DNA from: Bacteroidota bacterium
Lineage (GTDB): Bacteria; Bacteroidota; Bacteroidia; Flavobacteriales_F; PHOS-HE28
Assembly (NCBI GenBank): GCA_023430945.1
Contig: JAEYYE010000198.1
Span: forward strand, 1 to 7,560
Length of the DNA: 7,560 nucleotides
Direction: 5' to 3'
Shown: positions 1-5,414 of the stretch, in pieces
Numbering within the stretch: the first letter of the stretch is position 1
Layout: every line of letters starts with the position of its first letter
Made by a program: the position numbers and the translations under genes
The notes under the pieces: model-generated
Database searches by the model: none
What the model saw: the letters and a program-made list of their open reading frames with translations, nothing else
What the model was told of the DNA's origin: nothing

Positions 1-739
1 ATTGAAGATGCTCGGTTTCGGCACGGAGAAGATCGAAGAGGAATTGAACGAAATCTTTCCCGATCGGCGCATCGCGCGCATGGACCAGGACACCATGCGC
101 GGCAGGAATTCATTGGAGAAGATCCTCACCGGCTTCGCGCAGGGTGCGATCGATATCCTGGTGGGCACGCAAATGGTGACAAAGGGTCTCGACTTCGATC
201 ATGTGAGCGTAGTGGGTATCCTGAATGCGGACAATCTCCTGCGGTTCCCCGATCTGCGCGCACACGAGCGCGCCTTCCAATTGATGGCGCAGGTGGCCGG
301 CCGATCGGGAAGGAGGAAGACGGCCGGGAACGTGATCATCCAGGCGTTCGATGTGCATCACCCCATCCTCGATCTGGTGGTGCGACACGATGTGGACGGC
401 ATGTACGAACGCGAGATCGGCTACCGCCGCGAACTGGGTTATCCGCCGTTCATGCGGTTGATCCAGTTGACCTTGAAACACCGCGATGAGGAAAGGGTGA
501 TCGCCACCGCTGCGACACTTGCCATGGCTTTGCGCGAAGGTCTCGGTGAACGCGTGCTCGGCCCGGAAGTGCCAGTGGTTTCACGCATTCGGGACAAGCA
601 CCTGCGCAGGTTGCTGATCAAACTGCGGAAAAGCGCACATACTGCGGAGAAGGAATTCGTGCGCGAAACCATCGATCGCATCTTCAGTGTGAAGGAACAC
701 GCGGCGGTGCAACTGGTGACCGATGTCGATCCGATGTGA
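1..739 (+). CDS. priA: Primosomal protein N' (replication restart helicase PriA), C-terminal part
   Basis: PriA is a superfamily 2 DNA helicase that recognises abandoned replication forks and reloads the replisome. The reading frame is already open at the window edge, so this is only the last 245 or so residues of a protein usually 730-820 residues long; the Walker A/DEAH half lies outside. Counting from the codon at position 2, the second helicase lobe is clear: a GTE...EEEL...FP segment (7-20), MDQDT (27-31), the GTQMVTKGLDF motif (55-65), the ILNAD...FPDLRAHER stretch (73-90) and the arginine-finger motif QVAGRSGR (97-104). The PPF that follows the helicase core and the small C-terminal domain come next, ending in a normal TGA at 737-739. 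No frameshift or missing key residue is visible. The apparent start at position 2 (TTG) is only a sense codon inside the gene. The family assignment is secure from these motifs. Confidence 0.95.
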   Translation, partial: LKMLGFGTEKIEEELNEIFPDRRIARMDQDTMRGRNSLEKILTGFAQGAIDILVGTQMVTKGLDFDHVSVVGILNADNLLRFPDLRAHERAFQLMAQVAGRSGRRKTAGNVIIQAFDVHHPILDLVVRHDVDGMYEREIGYRRELGYPPFMRLIQLTLKHRDEERVIATAATLAMALREGLGERVLGPEVPVVSRIRDKHLRRLLIKLRKSAHTAEKEFVRETIDRIFSVKEHAAVQLVTDVDPM

Positions 740-840
740 TGCGGGTGGGCGAGTCCTCACGCGCTGCGCGCGCTCCGGGCTTTCCGGCTGCGCCACTTAC
801 GCAGATCGGTGGTGAATAAGACGATCTGTTCTCCGATCGA
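740..840. other. GC-rich gap after priA with small hairpins
   Basis: No gene is visible between the priA stop and the start of the AT-rich segment. The first part (about 755-793) is a GC-rich run of GCGC and CCGG steps able to form several small hairpins; CTGCG at 788-792 pairs with CGCAG at 800-804. There is no T-run, so a classical intrinsic terminator is not supported. The 12-mer at 774-785 (TCCGGGCTTTCC) recurs inverted at 3202-3213, which suggests a dispersed intergenic repeat. Confidence 0.4.
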
Positions 841-903
841 AACTTTTCGTCATATTAGTAGTCACATTTACGGATAATGGATAGGGACCTGGGACGAAAA
901 GTT
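841..903. repeat. Perfect 11-bp inverted repeat at the left edge of the AT-rich segment
   Basis: AACTTTTCGTC at 841-851 is the exact reverse complement of GACGAAAAGTT at 893-903, with 41 bases between. The left arm begins where the sequence changes from GC-rich and GATC-rich to AT-rich. A transcript could form a long stem-loop, or the arms could be the ends of a tiny element. No target duplication is evident next to the arms. Confidence 0.5.
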
Positions 904-956
904 GGGCTTTGCATGCCTAATAGTGGAATAAAACCCTAGATCAGGTACAACCCGCA

Positions 957-1530
957 GTTATGGCACATTAAACGAGAGTACATGAGATGGAACTTACCAC
1001 TTACATGGATTGCAAGTGGATTCATTTTTGTGAATCTTCTATTCGCGTTGCACGCCAGCACTATGACGGGCGGAACCTCACTGATTTATTCTGCAATGGT
1101 TTTCCCCATTTTCTGGGGACTGACGTTGATATTCGTTAGTTTTAGAGCTTATAAACTAAGACGAGTATGGTTTAGTAAGGATTTTATTATTTCGACTTTT
1201 ATTCTTCTACTCTTTTGCACACCGATACCTCTTGTCGCATTTACAGAACTAACCAAACCTGAAATGACTAGGTCCGGCACTGATTATTGGTCAAAAAATG
1301 GTAAGACTTTAAAGATTGAAACTTGGGTATACGAACCGGGTAGAGTGGCTATTAAGAAATATTGGATCCTTCATAGTGAAAACTGGCTTAATACAGATGA
1401 ATCAGATTTCCTAAGGGATTCAACTTGGATTTATTTGGACAAAGCAGGTGATACTCTCAAGACTGAGAAATATAAAGAGGATAAACTTATAGTGACCCGG
1501 AACTACCAAGAATAACATGCCATAACATGC
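957..1530. repeat. Short inverted repeat bracketing the membrane-protein gene, with a tandem 9-mer on the right
   Basis: GTTATGGCA at 957-965, 16 bases before the start codon, is the reverse complement of TGCCATAAC at 1518-1526, two bases after the stop codon. On the right side ATAACATGC is repeated at 1512-1520 and 1522-1530, and its first copy overlaps the stop codon. Nine-base arms this close to both ends of a compositionally distinct gene suggest cassette-like boundaries, but arms this short can arise by chance. Confidence 0.4.
982..1515 (+). CDS. Unrecognised three-helix membrane protein with a MORN-like C-terminal tail
   Basis: I do not recognise this 177-residue protein. Three hydrophobic segments lie near residues 7-25, 33-53 and 67-88, with basic residues (RAYKLRR) between the second and third. 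A soluble part of about 85 residues follows, rich in W, Y and K. Its end, STWIYLDKAGDTLKTEKYKE and onward, resembles a single YwqK/MORN-type repeat of the Gxxx-Y-x-DGK kind; this is only a resemblance. ATG 982 is the first in-frame start after an in-frame TAG near 936, and no strong ribosome-binding site precedes it. Base composition differs sharply from the neighbours: three hand-counted lines gave about 27%, 40% and 35% GC, and only one GATC lies in the gene. It sits alone, convergent with the pseudouridine synthase, and looks acquired. The ORF is credible because it is long, uninterrupted and has a coherent membrane topology. Confidence 0.75.
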   Translation: MRWNLPLTWIASGFIFVNLLFALHASTMTGGTSLIYSAMVFPIFWGLTLIFVSFRAYKLRRVWFSKDFIISTFILLLFCTPIPLVAFTELTKPEMTRSGTDYWSKNGKTLKIETWVYEPGRVAIKKYWILHSENWLNTDESDFLRDSTWIYLDKAGDTLKTEKYKEDKLIVTRNYQE

Positions 1531-1629
1531 TCTTGCCGCAAGCCGCCCTCGTCCCGGTGCCAACTCCCGTTGAAGCATGATAACTTCGTCCAGGAACAAG
1601 ATCACGAAAGGCGGCCTGCGGCAAGCGCA
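1528..1629. repeat. 102-bp imperfect inverted repeat filling a convergent gap
   Basis: The 20-base arms are 1528-1547 and 1610-1629. They pair at 18 of 20 positions, with mismatches at 1531/1626 and 1537/1620-type positions near the outer end and the middle; the uninterrupted core is CTTGCCGCA paired with TGCGGCAAG. The spacer is 62 bases and holds a weak inner GAAG/CTTC hairpin. The element lies between the membrane-protein stop (1515) and the pseudouridine synthase stop (1638), so it could act as a two-way transcription barrier. The loop is too long and the T-runs are missing for a standard terminator. A small non-autonomous element or a recombination remnant is an alternative. Confidence 0.6.
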
Positions 1630-1635
1630 GGATCG

Positions 1636-2301
1636 TTAGCTCTTCTCCACCAAAGCCGCCCAGATCCCATCCGTTCGCATTGGAGCTTCGATCCGCAAAA
1701 GTTCATCCGTTGCAGGATGATGGAATTCGATCGAGCGTGCGTGAAGCGAAATGCTCCGGTCCTTCTCCCCTCTTCGCGCGCCGTATTTCACATCGCCTTT
1801 TATCGGGTAACCTGCGGCGGCAAGCTGCGCACGGATCTGGTGGAAAGCACCACCTTCTGGGATCACTTCGATCAACGCGAACCGATCGCCTTGTGCGAGC
1901 AAACGCGCCTTCAACCTGGATGGTTCGCCTTCACTCTTTTTACTGATCCGGGCCTTCTTTGCTTTTGGATCATGTTCCAGCCAATGCTCAAGCGTGCGCT
2001 CACTTCCCTCCCACTTTCCCTCCACGATCGCCCAGTAGATCTTGTGCACGCGCCGTTCCTTGAACTGTTCGTTCATGATCCGCAATGTGTGCGGATCCAA
2101 CGCGAAAACCACCACGCCGCTCACCGGCCGATCGATGCGATGCACCAGTCCGATCGAGCTGGATCGCAACTGCTGCGAAAGCCGATCGAGCAGCGAAGGA
2201 TCGCCGGTGCCATCGGGTTGCACCGGAATACCCGCCGGTTTATCGACGATACAGAGATGATCGTCCTTGAAGAGGATCGCGATCGGTTCAGTACTGCTCA
2301 T
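1636..2301 (-). CDS. RluA-family pseudouridine synthase
   Basis: This enzyme isomerises uridine to pseudouridine in rRNA or tRNA. With the start at 2301 the protein has 221 residues, near the usual length for the short RluA-type enzymes that lack an S4 domain. Motif I is the DKPAGIPVQPD stretch (20-30). The catalytic motif HRIDRPVSG (54-62) carries the nucleophile Asp57. The HQIRAQL motif (154-160), GDVKYGA and SLHA follow. The start at 2301 was chosen over 2331 because the extra ten residues do not look like family sequence and would lie wholly inside panB; 2307 is also possible. Its ATG overlaps the panB TGA by 14 nt, so it is probably co-transcribed and translationally coupled. One oddity: the family's TGRxHQIR arginine is Ala152 here. 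The exact target nucleotide cannot be told from the sequence. Confidence 0.9.
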   Translation of the reverse strand: MSSTEPIAILFKDDHLCIVDKPAGIPVQPDGTGDPSLLDRLSQQLRSSSIGLVHRIDRPVSGVVVFALDPHTLRIMNEQFKERRVHKIYWAIVEGKWEGSERTLEHWLEHDPKAKKARISKKSEGEPSRLKARLLAQGDRFALIEVIPEGGAFHQIRAQLAAAGYPIKGDVKYGARRGEKDRSISLHARSIEFHHPATDELLRIEAPMRTDGIWAALVEKS

Positions 2302-3106
2302 CGGCATTGGGGAAATCCCGCGAGCGCACATCCTTGATATAGTCGGAGACCGCGCCGCTGATCACGCCATGCAGATCGGCATAACGGCGCAAAAATCGCG
2401 GGTTGAATTCCTTGTTGATGCCGAGCATATCGTGAAGCACAAGCACTTGTCCATCGACCTCGTTGCCCGCCCCGATCCCGATCACGGGGATCGTGACGCT
2501 TGCGGCCACCTCGGCGGCGAGTTTCGCGGGGATCTTCTCCAGCACGAGCGAGAAGCAGCCGGCTTCCTCGAGCAACTTCGCATCCTGGCGCAACCGATCG
2601 GCCTCCTGCTGTTCCTTCGCGCGCACCACGTAAGTCCCGAATTTGTAGATGCTCTGCGGCGTAAGGCCCAAGTGACCCATCACCGGAATACCAGCACTCA
2701 AGATCCGCTCGATCGAACCGATCACTTCGCGGCCGCCTTCCAGCTTCACGGCATGCGCGCCACTTTCCTTCATTATGCGGATCGCTGAGTTGAGCGCGCC
2801 TTTGCTGTTGCCCTGGTACGTGCCGAACGGCAGATCCACCACCACGAGCGCCCGCTCCACGCCACGCACCACACTGCTGGCATGGTAGATCATCTGGTCC
2901 AGCGTGATCGGAAGCGTGGTCTCGTGGCCGGCCATCACATTGCTGGCGCTATCGCCCACCAGGATCACATCGATGCCGGCGCCATCAACCAGCCGCGCGA
3001 GCGAATAATCGTAGGCGGTGAGCATGGCGATGCGCACACCTTTGGCCTTCATTTCCTGCAGCGTGTGCGTGGTCACCCGCTTCACATCGTTGAGTCTGGT
3101 GCTCAT
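2288..3106 (-). CDS. panB: 3-methyl-2-oxobutanoate hydroxymethyltransferase (ketopantoate hydroxymethyltransferase)
   Basis: PanB adds a hydroxymethyl group from 5,10-methylenetetrahydrofolate to 3-methyl-2-oxobutanoate, giving ketopantoate, the first committed step of pantothenate and CoA synthesis in the cytoplasm. The 272-residue length is typical. Family landmarks run in order: MLTAYDYSLA (28-37), ILVGDS with metal ligand Asp52, DLPFGTYQ with Asp91, VKLEGG with Glu123, GHLGLTPQS (144-152), the catalytic Glu190 in VLEKIP, and IGIGAG...DGQVLVLHDMLG near 215-235. All expected catalytic and magnesium-binding residues are present. It is the first gene of a two-gene unit with the pseudouridine synthase downstream; no other pan gene is in the window. 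ATG 3106 gives the normal N-terminus, and a possible -7 promoter element lies 18 nt upstream. Confidence 0.96.
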   Translation of the reverse strand: MSTRLNDVKRVTTHTLQEMKAKGVRIAMLTAYDYSLARLVDGAGIDVILVGDSASNVMAGHETTLPITLDQMIYHASSVVRGVERALVVVDLPFGTYQGNSKGALNSAIRIMKESGAHAVKLEGGREVIGSIERILSAGIPVMGHLGLTPQSIYKFGTYVVRAKEQQEADRLRQDAKLLEEAGCFSLVLEKIPAKLAAEVAASVTIPVIGIGAGNEVDGQVLVLHDMLGINKEFNPRFLRRYADLHGVISGAVSDYIKDVRSRDFPNADEQY

Positions 3107-3123
3107 GGATCTGGCTTCTGGGC

Positions 3124-3131
3124 CAAAGCTA
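3124..3131 (-). promoter_or_regulatory. Possible Bacteroidota-type -7 promoter element for panB
   Basis: Read on the minus strand, 3131-3124 is TAGCTTTG, an exact match to the Bacteroidota -7 consensus TAnnTTTG, ending 17 bases before the panB ATG. I find no clear TTG at the -33 position, and the implied leader would be very short, so this is tentative. Confidence 0.4.
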
Positions 3132-3246
3132 CGCCCTCACCTCACCGCCAGCCTCCTTGCGGTGGAGAGGGGAGCTGGCATGTTACGTGAAGGATAGAAG
3201 CGGAAAGCCCGGAAGCCGTGCTTTTGAAGGCTTGAGGACTTGGAAC

Positions 3247-3264
3247 CCTTCGACTTCGCTCAGG
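3247..3264. repeat. CCTTCGACTTCGCTCAGG intergenic repeat motif
   Basis: This 18-mer, or CCTGAGCGAAGTCGAAGG in reverse, matches from memory a motif seen repeatedly in intergenic DNA of Bacteroidota and some other bacteria. Only one copy is in the window, so its repetitive nature here is inferred. Confidence 0.45.
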
Positions 3265-3283
3265 ATAAACTCATAGCCTGACC

Positions 3284-3307
3284 CCGCCTTCGCTGCAGCT
3301 TCGGCGG
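3284..3307. repeat. CCGCC...GGCGG palindromic repeat motif
   Basis: CCGCC at 3284-3288 pairs with GGCGG at 3303-3307 around a CTTCGCTGCAGCTTC-like core with a central CTGCAG. It resembles a widespread intergenic palindrome of the CCGCCTTCGCTnnAGCTTCGGCGG type, recalled from memory. Single copy here. Confidence 0.45.
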
Positions 3308-3358
3308 CGCAGCCCGAACCATGCAAAAGCGGGGGCACGCCCAAACTTTCTTGAAAGA

Positions 3359-3754
3359 TCAGACTTCGGCGTACGTGATCCCTTCGATCGCGGCGATCAA
3401 TTGCTCCTTGCGTGCAGGTTTCACCAGGTAATGATCGAAGCCTGCTTCCTTCGCCATTTCACGATCGGCCATGGTGGAATAACCGCTGAATGCGATCAAC
3501 CGCATGTGTTGCAATTCCGGATCCCTCTTGATCGCTTCTGCGATCTGGTAGCCGTTGATCTTGGGTATGCCAATGTCCAGCACCACCACTTCGGGCCTGA
3601 TCTGGCGCGCCAGTTCCAATGTCTCGTACGCGTCGCAGGCGCCATGTGCCTCGTAACCGAGGATCCGTAACAAGGCGCAGAGGATCGCGACCGAATCACG
3701 ATCATCATCGGCGACCAGGATCTTCTTCGGCCCGGATAGCTGAAAAGGTTCCAT
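3359..3754 (-). CDS. Single-domain CheY-like response regulator
   Basis: This 131-residue protein is one receiver domain and nothing else. It should be phosphorylated by a histidine kinase and signal through protein contacts rather than DNA binding. The acidic pocket is Asp16/Asp17 (VADDD), the phospho-acceptor is Asp60 (VVLDIGIP), the switch residue is Ser90 (AFSGY) and the conserved lysine is Lys112 (LVKP), so the site is complete. The sequence style (DRDS...LGYEA...LVKPA) resembles receivers attached to or encoded beside hybrid sensor kinases. No kinase gene is in the window, so its partner must lie elsewhere. A TGA directly abuts the ATG, so translation cannot begin further upstream in this frame. 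The start is preceded by a 14-bp perfect palindrome that may be regulatory. It is encoded alone, with over 200 bases of gene-free sequence on each side. Confidence 0.92.
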   Translation of the reverse strand: MEPFQLSGPKKILVADDDRDSVAILCALLRILGYEAHGACDAYETLELARQIRPEVVVLDIGIPKINGYQIAEAIKRDPELQHMRLIAFSGYSTMADREMAKEAGFDHYLVKPARKEQLIAAIEGITYAEV

Positions 3755-3768
3755 TCAATAGTGTATTT

Positions 3769-3782
3769 AAAAGGATCCTTTT
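3769..3782. promoter_or_regulatory. 14-bp perfect palindrome upstream of the response regulator
   Basis: AAAAGGATCCTTTT is a perfect palindrome centred between 3775 and 3776, 15 bases before the ATG of the response regulator. Its position fits an operator or a structure in the 5' leader. No other copy was noticed in the window, and the binding protein is unknown. Confidence 0.4.
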
Positions 3783-3880
3783 CCCCTGCTGTTGCCTGAG
3801 ATCCATCGCGGTTACGCCGACCTCCGCAGCTTGAACACCGGTTAGGAGATCGGCTATCCGAATAGCGATACAAGTATGGT

Positions 3881-3923
3881 GGATCTTTTCGATCCCGCAA
3901 TGCGCCGGCCTTTTTTTTCGGCG
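3881..3923. other. Hairpins and T8 tract between the response regulator and the split surface protein
   Basis: GGATC (3881-3885) and GATCC (3891-3895) form a five-base stem with a TTTTC loop. CGCCG (3903-3907) and CGGCG (3919-3923) flank an eight-T tract at 3911-3918, placing the T-run in the loop instead of after a stem. The gap 3755-3966 holds no convincing gene. The minus-strand transcript of the surface protein should end somewhere here, but I cannot identify a standard terminator. Confidence 0.3.
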
Positions 3924-3966
3924 AATGGCACCGAAAGAGGGATGATAAGGCTGCCGGAGCGCAGGA

Positions 3967-5406
3967 TCAGTATTGCACCATGAACCTCGCCCTGGCATTC
4001 ACCTCGCCGTTCGAAAGCCGCAACATGTAGTTGCCCGGTGCCGATCCATGCAGATCCAGGGGGATCTCCTGCATGTGTACCAGGGAACCGATCGTGCGGC
4101 TGAAGATGATCCTTCCGACCGCATCGGTGATCACCAGTTCCACATCGCTGGCAGCATCGCCGAGCCAGCGTACGGTGAGCGGACCGCGGGTGGGTGAAGG
4201 ATGCAGCAATACGTACGGATCGGAATGGTCCGGAAGGCCGATGCCGGTGGTGAGCGATACCGTGGTGACAACGGTGTTCGTGATGATAGGATCGGCAAGA
4301 TCGAAATAGATGTGCGCTTCGTTGGTCACTTGATCGCCCAGCAAAAGATCATCGTTCACGCGAGCCCTGAAATGGAATGCGCCGATGCTTCCCTCCGGAT
4401 CGGTGGTGCTGTCCGGCAGCATGATGTTCGGGAAGGTCCACACGATCTCCCGGCCGTTCATGCTTATGACGTGATCGTGCGTTGCGCCCACCATTTGAAA
4501 ACTTGTGATATCAAGCTCCTCCGGAAGCGTATCGCGTACCACTACGTTCACCGCTGGCGCATCGCCGGTGTTCTGGAAACGGATCGTGTATTCCAGGAAT
4601 TTCTGTTCGGCGACCTCCTCGGGCAACAGGTTCACCAGATCCACCTGCTTATCATTCGGATCCCAGGAAGCAACGGTGGGCAGTTTCAATTCATCGATGT
4701 TATCGATCCCGTTCACATCGGGCTGATCCACGTTGAGCAAAACCCATGTCAATGTCTGGTAACCCCATGCCACAGTTGGCGGCGTATAGATCGTAACAGG
4801 TATGGTCCCGTGCTCGCCCACGGCCAGCGTACCAAGATCCCAGATCACCAACGGGCCGTTCACGGAAACAGGTGTGACCGGTGAACTGGCGAATTCCAAT
4901 TGATCGTCGAGATGGAGTTCGACCATTGCGTCGATCGGCTCGGTGCCGATGTTCTCGTATTCGATCTGCATAACCGTGTTATTCCCGATCCACGGAGTTA
5001 CCCCCCAAAGGCTCACCCTTCCATCGAACATCCCCGGGATCGGTTGCAAGGCGAAATCCATACTGTCGATGAAGCTGTTCATCTGCACGGCATTGTATGT
5101 ACGTGTCTCCGGAACGATGTTGTAGTACAGCGGCGGATTCGTAACGGTGATGGTGTGTTCACCCGTGGTGCTGCACATCAGATAAGGATCGGTATTCGCG
5201 TAAGTGAATTGCTCCTGCCCGTCGCGATCGAGGATCGCCTGATAGAGCGGCTCGCCTTCATCACGCACCGCATTGCTATTGAGATCACGATAGACCTTTC
5301 CTTCAACCCGCACCTCACAACTATTGATAATCCACTGGAAATTGATCGTAGAAGTGGGAAGCCATTCATTGTCCCATTGGATATAGTAATGTTCCCCCTG
5401 TACCAC
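3967..5406 (-). CDS. Secreted surface protein, C-terminal part after frameshift, with T9SS sorting domain
   Basis: This is the downstream piece of a gene broken near 5417-5450. The frame is open further upstream than the GTG at 5406; the residues before it read LSSRVSFDVVQGE, continuing the N-terminal piece. In order: the end of a domain with YYIQWDNEW (7-15); a VEGKVYRDLNSNAVRDEGE segment (34-52) resembling SdrD-B-like or carboxypeptidase-regulatory-like beta domains; an uncharacterised beta-rich part; a conserved Bacteroidota domain (DUF7619-like) beginning SWDPNDKQVD (247-256), with EYTIRFQNTGDAPAVNVVVRD and ending NEAHIYFDLADPIITN (362-377); and a type A-like sorting domain (about 400-479) with HPSPT, VGR and APGNYMLRL. 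The protein should be exported by Sec and then T9SS to the cell surface or medium. HPSPT replaces the usual YPNPT. No catalytic motif is seen; an adhesive or structural role is a guess. Confidence 0.85.
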   Translation of the reverse strand: MVQGEHYYIQWDNEWLPTSTINFQWIINSCEVRVEGKVYRDLNSNAVRDEGEPLYQAILDRDGQEQFTYANTDPYLMCSTTGEHTITVTNPPLYYNIVPETRTYNAVQMNSFIDSMDFALQPIPGMFDGRVSLWGVTPWIGNNTVMQIEYENIGTEPIDAMVELHLDDQLEFASSPVTPVSVNGPLVIWDLGTLAVGEHGTIPVTIYTPPTVAWGYQTLTWVLLNVDQPDVNGIDNIDELKLPTVASWDPNDKQVDLVNLLPEEVAEQKFLEYTIRFQNTGDAPAVNVVVRDTLPEELDITSFQMVGATHDHVISMNGREIVWTFPNIMLPDSTTDPEGSIGAFHFRARVNDDLLLGDQVTNEAHIYFDLADPIITNTVVTTVSLTTGIGLPDHSDPYVLLHPSPTRGPLTVRWLGDAASDVELVITDAVGRIIFSRTIGSLVHMQEIPLDLHGSAPGNYMLRLSNGEVNARARFMVQY

Positions 5407-5414
5407 ATCAAAGC

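Larger units (their letters stand above)
3107..3358. other. Gene-free stretch of dispersed-repeat-like hairpins
   Basis: No credible gene lies here. The stretch is a patchwork of hairpin-forming pieces: CACCGC/GCGGTG at 3143-3148 and 3159-3164, competing with GCCAGC/GCTGGC at 3147-3152 and 3174-3179; the inverted copy of the 12-mer found after priA, at 3202-3213; and the two repeat motifs listed separately at 3247-3264 and 3284-3307. From about 3112 to 3353 there is no GATC, although the rest of the window averages one per 47 bases. It separates the panB promoter region from the 3' end of the response regulator gene. Confidence 0.5.

Noticed and set aside
951..1530. Integron-type attC site around the AT-rich gene
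   Set aside because: The flanking repeats do not match the GTTRRRY/RYYYAAC core sites and no integrase is in the window.
1577..1639. Tiny 20-codon open frame beginning MITSSRNKITKGG
   Set aside because: It lies inside the long inverted repeat, has no ribosome-binding site and matches nothing I recognise; it is likely chance.
1570..2337. Plus-strand open frame of 255 codons opposite the pseudouridine synthase
   Set aside because: The minus strand carries the DKPAG, HRIDRPVSG and HQIR motifs; the plus frame has no protein-like pattern.
2267..2788. Plus-strand open frame opposite panB
   Set aside because: panB is certain on the minus strand with all family motifs; this is a shadow frame.
3903..3923. 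Intrinsic terminator at the T8 tract
   Set aside because: The T-run is in the loop between the CGCCG and CGGCG arms, not after a stem, on either strand.
3705..3998. Minus-strand open frame of 97 codons upstream of the response regulator
   Set aside because: It overlaps the secure start of the regulator in another frame and the tail of the surface protein, and shows no domain or signal.
4201..4884. Long plus-strand open frame of 227 codons
   Set aside because: It is antisense to the surface protein, which has clear domain motifs throughout; the plus frame shows no recognisable domain and is a shadow of GC-rich coding sequence.
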